A DNA stretch of 64,000 nucleotides from Caballeronia mineralivorans PML1(12) (GTDB lineage Bacteria; Pseudomonadota; Gammaproteobacteria; Burkholderiales; Burkholderiaceae): contig NZ_AEJF01000131.1 of NCBI RefSeq assembly GCF_001028175.1, forward strand, positions 23,705 to 87,704, in the 5' to 3' direction. Position numbers and translations under genes: made by a program. Position 1 is the first letter of the stretch, and every line of letters starts with the position of its first letter. Below, piece after piece: positions 25,497-34,405 of the stretch. Under the pieces are notes generated by a model. The model was not told where the DNA came from. It saw only the letters and a list, made by a program, of their open reading frames with translations, and ran no database searches.

Positions 25497-26510
25497 ATGT
25501 TCACCATTAACCGAAAAACTCTCGCCGCATGCATGATGAGCGCCATCGGCGCCATCGTCATCGGGTCCGTCCATGCCGAGGGCGCGCCGGCCACCGGCAT
25601 CACCGGCATCACGCATAGCCAGAGCGTCTATCCGCCGTGGCAACACGGCGCGAACAACGACAGTCCGGCACGCGGCTTGTCGTTCACCGAACCCGACGCG
25701 GACAATCTTGCCGATTTCCATGGGGACCCCATTCATCCTTCGCTGGTGCTCTACGTCGGCGGCAACTACTTCTTTGCGATGGCGCCACTCGTGCAGGCGT
25801 TCGAGACGCATTACCCGCAGTACAAAGGCCATGTCTACTGGGAGACGATTCCGCCGGGCCTTCTAGTGAGGCAGATGGAAAACGGTGGCACCGTCACGGT
25901 CGGCAACATGACCTGGACTGTCCCGGCTGATGTGTATCTTGCAGGGCTCAAGGCCGTGCAGAAGCAGATTGACGCGGGGCGTTTGCAGGCGCCGGCGGAG
26001 CCGTATGTGACGAATACACTGACCATCATGGTGCCAGCGGACAACCCAGCTCATATCACCAGACTCGCCGATCTCGGCCGGCCCGAGGTCCGGCTGGCGA
26101 TGCCGAATCCCAAATTCGAGGGGATCGCACGGCAGATCAAGACGTCGCTCGAACATGCGGGGGGCGACACGCTGCTCAACGGCGTGTACGGCACCAAAGT
26201 CGCCGACGGGTCAACCGTGCTGACGCACATCCATCACCGGCAGACGCCGCTGTGGATTATGCAGGGCAAGGCGCAGGCAGGTGTCACCTGGCAATCCGAA
26301 GCGATGTTCGAGGAACGGGCCGGCCATCCCATCAGTCATGTGGACATTCCTGCTGCCGACAACACGACGGCAATCTATGCGGGGGCCATGACAACGCATG
26401 CGCCTCACGCCGAGGCTGCTCAACGTTGGCTGGACTTCATCCGCTCGCCCGCAGGGCTCGCGATCTTCGAACGGTACGGGTTCAAGCCCTACCAGGCTAA
26501 CGCCGGATGA
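25497..26510 (+). CDS. ModA-like extracellular solute-binding protein
   Basis: The protein has 337 residues with a signal peptide (about 1-26). The body is a type-2 periplasmic binding fold: LVLYVGGNYFFAMAPLVQAF (about 84), VGNMTWTVPADVYLAGLKAV (about 135), VRLAMPNPKFEGIARQIKT (about 199) and FIRSPAGLAIFERYGFKP near the end, as in ModA-type proteins for molybdate, tungstate or sulfate-like anions. No permease or ATPase gene is nearby, so it is an orphan, either using another transporter or acting as a sensor or carrier. The run DsrE-like, this gene and the CysB-like regulator on one strand suggests a joint role in sulfur or metal-oxyanion handling. Confidence 0.8.
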   Translation: MFTINRKTLAACMMSAIGAIVIGSVHAEGAPATGITGITHSQSVYPPWQHGANNDSPARGLSFTEPDADNLADFHGDPIHPSLVLYVGGNYFFAMAPLVQAFETHYPQYKGHVYWETIPPGLLVRQMENGGTVTVGNMTWTVPADVYLAGLKAVQKQIDAGRLQAPAEPYVTNTLTIMVPADNPAHITRLADLGRPEVRLAMPNPKFEGIARQIKTSLEHAGGDTLLNGVYGTKVADGSTVLTHIHHRQTPLWIMQGKAQAGVTWQSEAMFEERAGHPISHVDIPAADNTTAIYAGAMTTHAPHAEAAQRWLDFIRSPAGLAIFERYGFKPYQANAG

Positions 26511-26594
26511 ACGCGCCTGCCACCAGCTTGCATCTCGTGCCGGGTTGCCCTCGGTAACCCGGCATCCACTCATCGTCCAGTCCGGGATCGCTCC

Positions 26595-27623
26595 GTGAAC
26601 CTCCATCAATTCCGTTTCGTACGCGAGGCGGTTCGTCAGAAGCTCAATCTGACTGCTGTCGCCAAAACCCTCTATACGTCACAGCCTGGCATCTCGAAGT
26701 CGATCATCGAACTCGAAGACGAACTGAGCATCGAGATTTTTACGCGCCATGGCAAGCGGCTGAGCGCCGTTACCGACCGCGGCAAACTCGTCGTTGCGGC
26801 AGCAGAGAGGATTCTTCGCGAGGTCGAAGCCCTGAAGCGCCTCGGTGCGGATTATCTGGCTGACGATCAGGGGGAACTGATCATCGCCGCCACCCATACG
26901 TGCGCTCGCTATCTGCTGCCCAACGCGATCGCACTGTTCAGGTCGAGCTTTCCAAAGGTCCTGGTTTCGATCCTGCAAGGCTCGTCCAGCCAGGTATCAG
27001 CGATGATCCGCAACGGCGAAGCCGACCTCGTGCTGACGCCAGGGGACCTGTCTGGAGACGACACGCTGCTGACGCAACCTTGCATGATCTCGCGTCCCGT
27101 CGCGGTGGTGCCGGCCGGTCATCCTCTTGCCGGACGAGCCTGGCTCGAGTCTGACGATCTCTCGCGGTTCCCGCTGATCGTCGAGGACGACATGTTCAGG
27201 CAGCGGGAGATATTCAGGCAGGGCAGCCGTGCGCCCAATGTCGTGCTGCGCGCCGCCGACGCGGAAATGGTAAAGACCTACGTCGCACTGGGGCTGGGCG
27301 TCGGTATCGTCGAGGACATGGCTTTCGATAGGGAACGCGATTGCAGCTTGCGCGCGTTACCCTTCGAACACGTGCCCGGCTCACATACTGCCTATGTCGC
27401 GTTCAGGAGCGATGTTTCCATGCGAGGTTACGTGCGTACGCTAGTCGAACTGCTGTCGCCGGCGTCTTCGCGGGAACACGTCGGGCAGGCCATGCGAAAC
27501 GCTGATGCCAACGTGGCAGATCTCGCGACGAACAACGTTACCCCGCTGCGGCATCCGACGCGACCCGCGCCAGCACCAGGTCGAAAAACGCCTGTGTACT
27601 CGGCGACAGCGACCGCCCCTTGA
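26595..27623 (+). CDS. CysB-like LysR transcriptional regulator
   Basis: The protein has 342 residues. The start MNLHQFRFVREAVRQ and TLYTSQPGISKSIIELEDEL (about 26) are the exact CysB/Cbl subfamily pattern, with FTRHGKRL after it. Subfamily members respond to O-acetylserine, thiosulfate or adenosine phosphosulfate and control sulfur assimilation. The effector domain carries THTCARYLLPNAIALFR (about 100). The last 30 residues are rich in Pro, Thr and Ala and are encoded antisense to the end of the next LysR gene, an 86-base overlap, so they are probably a drifted extension. Likely regulator of the upstream sulfur genes. Confidence 0.9.
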   Translation: MNLHQFRFVREAVRQKLNLTAVAKTLYTSQPGISKSIIELEDELSIEIFTRHGKRLSAVTDRGKLVVAAAERILREVEALKRLGADYLADDQGELIIAATHTCARYLLPNAIALFRSSFPKVLVSILQGSSSQVSAMIRNGEADLVLTPGDLSGDDTLLTQPCMISRPVAVVPAGHPLAGRAWLESDDLSRFPLIVEDDMFRQREIFRQGSRAPNVVLRAADAEMVKTYVALGLGVGIVEDMAFDRERDCSLRALPFEHVPGSHTAYVAFRSDVSMRGYVRTLVELLSPASSREHVGQAMRNADANVADLATNNVTPLRHPTRPAPAPGRKTPVYSATATAP

Positions 27624-28437
27624 GCCACACCATGTGCAGCGGGCGCTCGATGCGAAGATCATCCACTTCGAGCACCGTCAGCTCGCCGCGGCGCAACTCA
27701 TCCTTCACGCTGAGCAGGGAAACGTAAGCGATGGCGTTCTGCGCGAGCAGCATCCGCTTGATGGCTTCGGTGTCGCTGACGGACATCAGCGGGTCGACTT
27801 GCAAACCGATATGCCCGTAAGCCTCCTCGACAACCGCGCGCGTGCCCGAACCAGGTTCACGCAGAATGACCGTATGCGCAGTCAGGTCGGGCGGCGATAA
27901 CTTCTGTCCGGCACGCGGATGTCCGGCCGCGGCGACCGCGACAATTTCGTCGGCCCCGATCGGACGGGAATGCAGAATCGTGTTGTCGAATGGTCCCTCG
28001 ATGAAGCCAAGCGCAAATGCATGGTCACGCAAACCGGCTTCGACTTGCTCGGTGTTGGTGACCGTCAGGTCGATCGCGACCTGAGGGTGGCTGGCGTTAA
28101 ATTGCGCAATCATGCCCGGCACGAGATACACGCCGACCGTCGCGCTTGCACCTATCTTCACATGCCCGGCGCTGAGACCAGCCAGCTCCCTCAGTTCCCA
28201 CTCCGCAGCGTCGGCGAGCGAGAAAATCTGCTCGGCATAGCGAAATAGTGTCGACCCCGCGTCAGTGAGCGCAACGCCTCGCGGCAGCCGGTCGAACAGC
28301 ACAAGTCCGAGCCGGTCCTCCAGCTCCCTGATTTCCCGCGTGACCGCTGGCTGGCTGACGTGCAGGCGCTCGGCCCCCGCGCTGACGCTGCCGGCGCGCG
28401 CAACCTCGAAAAACGCGAATAGATGAGTAAAGTTCAT
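27538..28437 (-). CDS. LysR-family transcriptional regulator
   Basis: The protein has 299 residues from ATG 28437; a longer frame to 28527 adds 30 residues unlike LysR. The DNA-binding half reads FFEVARAGSVSAGAERLHVS, then LFDRLPRGVALTDAG. The effector domain, with REPGSGTRAVVEEAYGH and MLLAQNAIAYVSLLSVKDEL, is the CysL/CbbR-like type. CbbR-like proteins often govern sulfur or carbon-fixation genes. Its end overlaps the end of the CysB-like gene in opposite orientation. Confidence 0.9.
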   Translation of the reverse strand: MNFTHLFAFFEVARAGSVSAGAERLHVSQPAVTREIRELEDRLGLVLFDRLPRGVALTDAGSTLFRYAEQIFSLADAAEWELRELAGLSAGHVKIGASATVGVYLVPGMIAQFNASHPQVAIDLTVTNTEQVEAGLRDHAFALGFIEGPFDNTILHSRPIGADEIVAVAAAGHPRAGQKLSPPDLTAHTVILREPGSGTRAVVEEAYGHIGLQVDPLMSVSDTEAIKRMLLAQNAIAYVSLLSVKDELRRGELTVLEVDDLRIERPLHMVWLKGRSLSPSTQAFFDLVLARVASDAAAG

Positions 28438-28921
28438 TAGAGCTGCAATTCCCGCAAACAGCGCATGCACTGGGCCATGCCACAACGGCTGTACCTGTCG
28501 CGAAGCTTTCCGAAGCGACGGGGACAAAGCCGTCGCCGACAGGCAATGTTCTCCGTCGACCGGCGAGCCGTGGTTCCTCCTGGTCGCGATGCAGTGCAGT
28601 CAGGTCTGCCGGCGCCCGTGGAGTCGACCCGCGTCGCGTTTGCTGGTGCAAGCCCACATTCAGCTTTCGGCGGCATGCGTTACAGATATGGATCGTATCG
28701 CAACAATATATTTTATTTCTCTCTCCCCGGTGAATACGATGTGGACCTGGAGGCGCTAAACAAGATCTGCACGTGCAATCACTGGTTCACGCAGATTTGC
28801 GCCACGAACGCGGAAGACGAACGTCGCGCCGGGAGTTCCTGCCGCGCATAGAGTCAGGTTCTCTGCGTTCACCAAGATGTAGTCGATGTTTATTTATTTA
28901 TCGTCAATTTAGGAGTTCGAA
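28438..28921. other. Divergent intergenic region before a DUF4148 gene
   Basis: No gene is supported in these 484 bases between the LysR gene and a DUF4148 gene. The last 45 bases are strongly AT-rich (28880-28908, repeated ttta) and end in an AGGAG site, so the DUF4148 promoter is likely there. An open plus-strand frame from 28465 has no recognisable domain. Confidence 0.4.
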
Positions 28922-29281
28922 ATGAATAAGTCTTATGTGTTTGGCCTTTCCATGATGCTGCTCGCGTCGACAGGCATCGCTTCTACCGCATCCGCCCAGG
29001 AGAAGACGCGCGCGGAAGTCCGTCAGGAACTGATCCAGGCAGAAAACAACGGCCTGCGTTTCGTGACCGACACGTCGTACCCCGACGTCAACCCGATCTT
29101 TGCGCAACAGGCAGCCCAACTCAAGCAGCAAAGCGAAAGCGGCACGGGTGCCGACATGTCGGGTTCGAGCGCCGCCGGCCAAAGCGAAGCGGCAGGCAAA
29201 GTCGGCACCGGTCAAAGTCGTTCGGCCATTCCTGCCTGCGTCGGACCCGTCAGCTTCTGCACGCCGTACTTCGGCAGCTGA
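28922..29281 (+). CDS. Small exported DUF4148 protein
   Basis: The protein has 119 residues. The signal peptide spans about 1-26 and ends SASAQ. The DUF4148 core follows at once: KTRAEVRQELIQAENNGLRF, then DTSYPDVNPIFAQQAAQL, the usual pattern of an N-terminal helix, a YPD turn and a second helix. A Gly/Ser-rich tail carries two cysteines near the C-terminus (in PACVGPVSFCTPYFGS), which may form a disulfide. An AGGAG site lies 7 bases before ATG. Another DUF4148 gene follows after 70 bases, so they may be cotranscribed. Confidence 0.85.
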   Translation: MNKSYVFGLSMMLLASTGIASTASAQEKTRAEVRQELIQAENNGLRFVTDTSYPDVNPIFAQQAAQLKQQSESGTGADMSGSSAAGQSEAAGKVGTGQSRSAIPACVGPVSFCTPYFGS

Positions 29282-29351
29282 CGCAGCAACATATCGCGCA
29301 CGCCGATCGATTACGCAGCAACACCCATCATTCACTGAAGGAGAGCCAGTC

Positions 29352-29672
29352 ATGAAGACGCTCATTTGCCTTACCCTCGCCGTCAGCGCGCTCGCAAGCC
29401 CGGCACTGACCTTCGCGCAAACTCCATCTGGCCAGCTGACCCGTGCTCAGGTGCGCGCGGATATCATCCGTGTCGAGCAGGCCGGCTACCGTCCAGGAGG
29501 TGGCGACAATGACTATCCAGTCGAGATCCAGGCCGCCGAAGCAAAAATTGCTGAACAGGACGGAGCGCGGCGCGCGACCGATGCCGTGGGTGGTGTAGCG
29601 CAGGCCAGATCCTCGCAGACCGGCATGGCGGCAAATGCAATTTCGCCCCGTTCCCTGTTTGCCGGGCGTTGA
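29352..29672 (+). CDS. Small exported DUF4148 protein
   Basis: The protein has 106 residues with a signal peptide (about 1-22, ending FAQ). The core LTRAQVRADIIRVEQAGYRP and the following DNDYPVEIQAAEAKI are the textbook DUF4148 pattern. ATG 29352 has a GAAGGAGAG site; longer in-frame starts run through the previous gene and are not credible. Its stop touches the stop of a convergent LysR gene with no gap. Function unknown. Confidence 0.88.
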   Translation: MKTLICLTLAVSALASPALTFAQTPSGQLTRAQVRADIIRVEQAGYRPGGGDNDYPVEIQAAEAKIAEQDGARRATDAVGGVAQARSSQTGMAANAISPRSLFAGR

Positions 29673-30641
29673 CTACACTCCGGCGGGTTCATTCGCCTCC
29701 ATCCCACGCAGAATCCGGCTTACGTCTGGCAGCTCATGACTCACATGCCGCGCTGTTTCGAACAGTTCCGCGAGCCAGTTGACGAAGGCGAGCACGTGCA
29801 GCGGAACGCGGCGATGACGCAGATACGCGACTGATACCGGCATCGGTGCAGGCCTGTAATGCGGCAGCACTTCACGCAGCCGCCCAGAGTCGAGGTAGGG
29901 CTGTGCAAGCGCCCGCGGCGGCTGGATCAGCCCGAATCCACGCACTCCACATTCGAGATACGCATGTTCGTCGCTGACCTGCACGAAGCCTCCGAGTGGC
30001 ACGTTGACCGTATCGTCATTAACCTGAAAATCGAAGTCCACCGCGCGCCCGGTCTGCGCGCGCATGCAATTCACCGCAACGTGATCGGTCAGCTCTTCGA
30101 ACTGCAGCGGCGTGCCGTACCGCGCGAGATAAAGCGGGCTCGCACAGGTCACACGCTCAAGCGCGCCGAGTCGGCGGGCAGCGAGGCCCGACCCCGGCAG
30201 CGCTCCAGTCAGGATGCAGCAATCGATCGCTTCGCCAACCAGATCGACCTGCCGGTTACTGACGCCGAACGCGAGCAGGATATGCTCATGGCGCGCGTGA
30301 AAGTCGTCGAGCGCCGGAAATATGATCGCGTTCGCGACCACCGCCGGCATCTCGACGCGTAGCCGCCCGCGCGGCCGGTCGTCGGGATGCCGCAGGCTCG
30401 CCTCGATGTCGTCGATGTCAGCGAGAATCTGCACGCAACGCTCGTAATATGCGGCCCCCTCGGCAGTCAGGTTGAGCCGGCGCGTGGTGCGCACGAGCAA
30501 CTGGATGCCGAGCATTGCCTCGAGGCTCTGCACTAGCGTTGTCGCGGTTGCGCGCGGAATTCCGAGCGACTGCGCGGCGCGGGTAAAGCTGTTGGTGTCG
30601 ACGATGCGTACGAAGGTCTGCATCGCCATGATGCGATCCAT
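29673..30641 (-). CDS. LysR-family transcriptional regulator
   Basis: The protein has 322 residues if it starts at ATG 30641; ATG 30650 lies only 2 bases from the GGAG and is less likely. The DNA-binding domain reads MQTFVRIVDTNSFTRAAQSL, then LLVRTTRRLNLTAEGAAYYE, typical of the large DsdC-unrelated LysR group that represses or activates dehydrogenase and efflux genes. The effector domain includes DDRPRGRLRVEMPAVVANAI. No divergent target gene lies close by; 740 bases of apparently non-coding DNA follow. It is convergent with the DUF4148 pair. Confidence 0.9.
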   Translation of the reverse strand: MDRIMAMQTFVRIVDTNSFTRAAQSLGIPRATATTLVQSLEAMLGIQLLVRTTRRLNLTAEGAAYYERCVQILADIDDIEASLRHPDDRPRGRLRVEMPAVVANAIIFPALDDFHARHEHILLAFGVSNRQVDLVGEAIDCCILTGALPGSGLAARRLGALERVTCASPLYLARYGTPLQFEELTDHVAVNCMRAQTGRAVDFDFQVNDDTVNVPLGGFVQVSDEHAYLECGVRGFGLIQPPRALAQPYLDSGRLREVLPHYRPAPMPVSVAYLRHRRVPLHVLAFVNWLAELFETARHVSHELPDVSRILRGMEANEPAGV

Positions 30642-31381
30642 CACGGGCATTTCTCCTATGGATTTCGGGGCACCGCGATGTCATTCATCTCAAGGTCGTA
30701 GCACACCTTATCTTTTTCCCACTGTCCGCCTCGAGCAGGTCAAGCCGCGCTGTTATCCATTCTTCAGTGTCCCGATCATGCGCGTCATCATGCGTGCCTC
30801 CCTGGGTGTGCTTCCTCGTCCGCTCAGTTCTCGATACGACGTCCGGGTTGGTGGTGATAGATTAGTGCCGGGCATCGAACGGTGGGAGTGACAAGTGTGG
30901 CGGGATTCAAATGGACCATAGACTCGCTAGTCACCGCAGCGGCGCATTGAATCGGGTCGCCTTGCCCGACGACGCGCGTGCACGCGTGTTCACAATGGCG
31001 GGGCCGGCTCGCATGGAATGCGCGCTCAGAATTTAGAAGACTTACAATATGGAGCTTATTGCGGTCAGCGCTGCATCAATGCTGGTCTGCGTGAGGCTCG
31101 AACAATAAGGCAGGCAGGGAGACGCTGAAGGACCGGGCAACCGTTCCGCGTGTTCGAGACGACCGGATTCTGCTGGTTCTTTTTCGCTGGTGTAGCGCAT
31201 CACACAACCGCACAGCCAACAACGAAATCGCAGAGTACAGGTGGTTCATTCCCGTCAAGATAGCGACGCTTTCCGCCAGCGTGCCAACTGGTGGAATCGT
31301 GCAGCACTTCTTGCGACATATTGGCATCCTGGCGCCTGACGACGTACGGCGGCCATAGCGAAACGCGAACCGGGAGGCCCC
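30642..31381. other. Long intergenic region, no supported gene
   Basis: These 740 bases lie between a LysR gene and a small hypothetical gene on the plus strand. Open frames on both strands lack ribosome sites or known domains. Composition is more mixed than in neighbouring genes. It may hold decayed sequence. A GGGAGG site just before 31382 belongs to the next gene. Confidence 0.4.
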
Positions 31382-31645
31382 ATGAATCGCATTTATCAGT
31401 ATCACGGGTTCGAGATTGCCGTGGCCGTTGAGACCGACTTCGGCTGGAAGGGTGCGCGCGGTGTGCCAGCCAGCGTTGGATACGTGGCGATCGTGAAAAT
31501 CAGCAAGGCGGACGGCTCTGTCAGCGTCTTTTCCCCACTGCGCCTCGGCGAATTACAAGGCAAGCGATTTACCAGCGAAAGCGACGCGCTCATGAGCGGC
31601 TACAGCGCTGGTCGACGTCTTGTCGACGACTTGCTGGCTTCGTAA
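31382..31645 (+). CDS. Conserved-looking small hypothetical protein
   Basis: The protein has 87 residues with no signal peptide or membrane helix. It reads as a compact alpha/beta protein: YQYHGFEIAVAVETDFGW, then VGYVAIVKISKADGSVSVFS, then a helical end. A GGGAGG ribosome site lies 5 bases before ATG, which strongly supports translation. I recognise the general look of Burkholderiales-restricted small proteins but not a named family. No function is proposed. Confidence 0.7.
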   Translation: MNRIYQYHGFEIAVAVETDFGWKGARGVPASVGYVAIVKISKADGSVSVFSPLRLGELQGKRFTSESDALMSGYSAGRRLVDDLLAS

Positions 31646-31698
31646 CACGGCGCGCAGTTGCGGAACGTGGATATCGAGCGCGTCTTGCTTCCCGAACC

Positions 31699-31815
31699 TT
31701 ACAATCCGCGCGATCCTCGATCCCGTGATCTGCGGCGCAGCTTGTCACAACCCATGGCCATTGCCATCGAAAGCGCCCAAAAGGCGATTATCCCGCCGAT
31801 GAAAAGCAGGTCCAT
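31699..31815 (-). CDS. 38-residue membrane microprotein
   Basis: A short gene: ATG at 31815 has GGAG 8 bases upstream, and a TAA ends it at 31699. The product begins MDLLFIGGIIAFWALSMAMA, one transmembrane helix, then GCDKL and a strongly basic tail with seven Arg. This layout (short acidic start, one helix, a Cys-Asp/Glu-Lys/Arg-Leu exit motif) resembles tiny proteins seen next to kdp potassium-pump genes in Burkholderiales, but no kdp gene is present here. The likeness is from memory and not certain. It may be a small membrane regulator. Confidence 0.55.
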   Translation of the reverse strand: MDLLFIGGIIAFWALSMAMAMGCDKLRRRSRDRGSRGL

Positions 31816-32084
31816 GGTTTGTCTCCGATATTACATTTTTATGTCTTTAATCTTAGGCACGAACCCGTAAATGCCGCGTTAAAAGATTGAGGAGACTTAT
31901 AAAAGAAACAAAAACAGGTCGAAGGTCCGCACCTGCACGGAACCGCATCGCCTGATGTTTGACAGTAGTTAACAATTTGGCCCTAAAGCGCTCGAAATCC
32001 GCGTCGACAATATAGCTACATAAAAGCACCTCCAACCGCTCTTGAGCGCGATTGCGGGTCGCTGACATTTCGGGCGGAGGGGCC

Positions 32085-33744
32085 ATGAGCAAATTTGTCA
32101 GTACGGAAGGGGGTAAATCACGCGCGCGCGGTGTCTTCGCGTCTGAATCGGACAGAGGCCCGATTCAACGAGCCCACGATCAGCAACTCGACATGCGGTT
32201 GCCGCCGCGATACTGAGTTCGCTGACGGGCTTTGTATCGCCGGCGCACGCGCAATTCACCGGCGGTAGCGGCGTCGCGACGGGCAGCAACAGCGTGGCTA
32301 TCGATGGCGTGCTGGCCGGTGGCACAGGGGCGACCGCCAGCGCGACTGACGCAATTGCCATCGGCACGAGCGCGCAGGCCACCAATACCGAGGACGTCGC
32401 GATCGGACCCGGCGCTATCGCAGGCGTTTCAGGCGGCGACATCCGTAATACGGCCATTGGCAGCCACGCGACAGCGACCGGCGGCCAATCCACCGCAATC
32501 GGCGATTTCAGCAGCGCGACCGGCAACTTCGGCGTAGCCAGCGGCGAAGGCAGCGTGGCATCGGGCTTAGGCAGCAGTGCATATGGCGCGGGTAGCACGG
32601 CGAGCGGCGTGCTTAGCACTGCGATCGGCGAAGGGTCCACCGCTTCAGGCGCTAGCGCCTATGCCGGCGGCAACTTCGCCACCGCTTCGGGAGCCTCATC
32701 GGTTGCGCTTGGCGTGTCCTCGACGGCGCAAGGGGGCGGCAGCATTGCCCTCGGCAACGGCGCGGTAGCCGGTCTCGCGGGTTCGGGGACGACCCTGACA
32801 AACGACGTTGCGATCGGCTCGGGTGCGGGTGCTACAGCGGGGTCGTCCATGGCCCTAGGCGCAAACGCCGCCGCGACGGCCGCCGGCGGGGTGGCACTAG
32901 GCGCGAATTCGATCGCGAATCGCGCGGCCGGGACCTTTGTCGACCCGATCTCGGGGACGAGCTTTACGACCCTGATGGGTGCGATGTCGGTCGGCTCGTC
33001 TGGATCACTACGCCAGATTATCAATGTCGCGCCCGGCACGCAGTTAACGGACGCGGTCAACCTCGGTCAGTTGGACAGCGCGGTGGTCTCGATGAACCAC
33101 GCGATCGCGGCGCAAGCCGCCGCCGCGGCGCCTCCGGCTGCGAACCCGGGGATTGGCTCCGCTCCAACCTTGATCTCCGGCAACCCAACCACCTATTCGG
33201 CGCCGGTCGCGAGCGGCTCGAATGCCACGGCCGCGGGTAGCGGCAGCACGGCGTCTGCCGCCACTAGCACGGCCGTGGGAACCGGTGCGCAGGCTGCGGC
33301 AGCCAATTCCGTGGCACTGGGAGCGAACTCGGTCGCGTCCACGACGAATTCAATTTCCATCGGTTCGGTGGGCAACGAGCGCACGATCGGGAATCTCGCG
33401 CCCGGGATCACCGCGACGGACGCGGTGAACGTCAATCAACTGAACGCCAGTGTCGGTAGCGCGGTGACGCAGGCCAATCAATACACCAACAGCCAGGTAC
33501 AGAGCGTGCGCAACGATGCCAATGGGGGAACCGCATCGGCGATGGCCGTGGCGGGCTTGCCGCACCCAGCGCGCCGGGGAAGAGCATGGTGTCGATTGCC
33601 AGCAGTGTCTATCAAGGACAGACCGGGTACGCACTCGGCGTATCGACCATCACCGCCAGCGGCCGATGGGTGTACAAGGCGTCGTTGACCTCCAACAGCC
33701 GAGGCGCGACGGGAGGCGTGGTCGGCGCGGGCTATGAATGGTAA
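32085..33744 (+). pseudogene. YadA-type trimeric autotransporter adhesin, two frameshifts
   Basis: The original gene ran from ATG 32085 (GGAGG site) to TAA 33744. The start codes MSKFVSTEGGKSRARG in one frame, but the signal peptide (AVAAAILSSLTGFVSPAHAQ) sits in another frame, so a base was lost or two gained at about 32150-32195. The head is then open from about 32147 to 33560, with many YadA head repeats (AIGTSAQATNTEDVAIG-like, GxxAxAxGxxSxALG) and a neck TDAVNLGQL at about 33050 and TDAVNVNQLNASV at about 33420. At 33563-33564 a second break occurs: GLP continues in the frame of SAPGKSMVSIASSVYQGQTG and ends GAGYEW, the 4-strand membrane anchor. A lost G (cag to ca) explains it. As sequenced the protein cannot be exported or anchored. 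Confidence 0.8.
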
Positions 33745-33841
33745 AGGTGCAACACGTTAGCCGGTCCGATAGAGCGGTTGGTGACCTCCCCGGAGGGAGG
33801 CTGGACGAGTTCACTCCTGCCGCAGCACCGGTGGCGGCGTC

Positions 33842-33946
33842 CATGCTCCCGGGAAAGGGTATTTCATCATCCTGAGGCTATATGGGCCGACCAAGGCGTT
33901 CTTCGAGAAAGACTGGAAGCCGGGTGATGTGAAGAGGATCGGCTAG
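33842..33946 (+). pseudogene. 3' remnant of a DUF1254/DUF1214 gene
   Basis: About 34 codons before a TAG read HAPGKGYFIILRLYGPTKAF and then FEKDWKPGDVKRIG. This is the standard C-terminus of DUF1254/DUF1214 exported proteins, where the chain ends with ...LRLYGP...WKP. The upstream 400-odd residues are missing and the frame before it has no such sequence. It is the leftover end of a deleted gene, close to the broken adhesin. Confidence 0.65.
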
Positions 33947-34003
33947 TGACAGGTGACCAACGTTCTGCGTCAGGCGCGAACGGGTCGTCTTCCTGGCTGC
34001 GAA

Positions 34004-34357
34004 TCAAGCCAGCGCAGTCACCATGATCTCGACCAGCAGATCCGGCGCGGCTAGCTTCGATTCGACCGTCGCGCGCGTAGGCGCGTTTCCCGGTGCGACC
34101 CATGCGTCCCACACTTCGTTCATGCCCGCGAAGTCGCGGCCAATATCCGCCAGCCATACTTGAGCCGACAGCAGCCGCGTTTTATCGATACCTGCCTGCG
34201 CAAGGTACCCGTCAATCTTGGCAAGAACCTGCTGCGTCTGCCCTTTCACGTCGAGCGTCCGATCATTCGACGTCTGGCCGCCGACGAACACCAGTCCTGC
34301 TGCCTTCACCACACGGCTCATCCGTTGATTCGTTTCAAACCTGACGATATCGTTCAT
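34004..34357 (-). CDS. RidA/YjgF family imine deaminase
   Basis: The protein has 117 residues, the usual length. The family signatures are VFVGGQTSNDRTLDVKGQ (about 23) and the C-terminal APTRATVESKLAAPDLLVEI (about 91-110), whose Arg and Glu match the residues that bind and hydrolyse 2-imino acids in RidA. RidA removes reactive enamine/imine products released by amino-acid dehydrating or oxidising enzymes. It is the last gene of a nine-gene operon with amine oxidoreductases, so it probably hydrolyses the imine they make. Confidence 0.9.
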   Translation of the reverse strand: MNDIVRFETNQRMSRVVKAAGLVFVGGQTSNDRTLDVKGQTQQVLAKIDGYLAQAGIDKTRLLSAQVWLADIGRDFAGMNEVWDAWVAPGNAPTRATVESKLAAPDLLVEIMVTALA

Positions 34358-34405
34358 ACGTATTCCTCGTTAATTTAAAATAGCCGTCCACAAACGCCGT
34401 TACTT

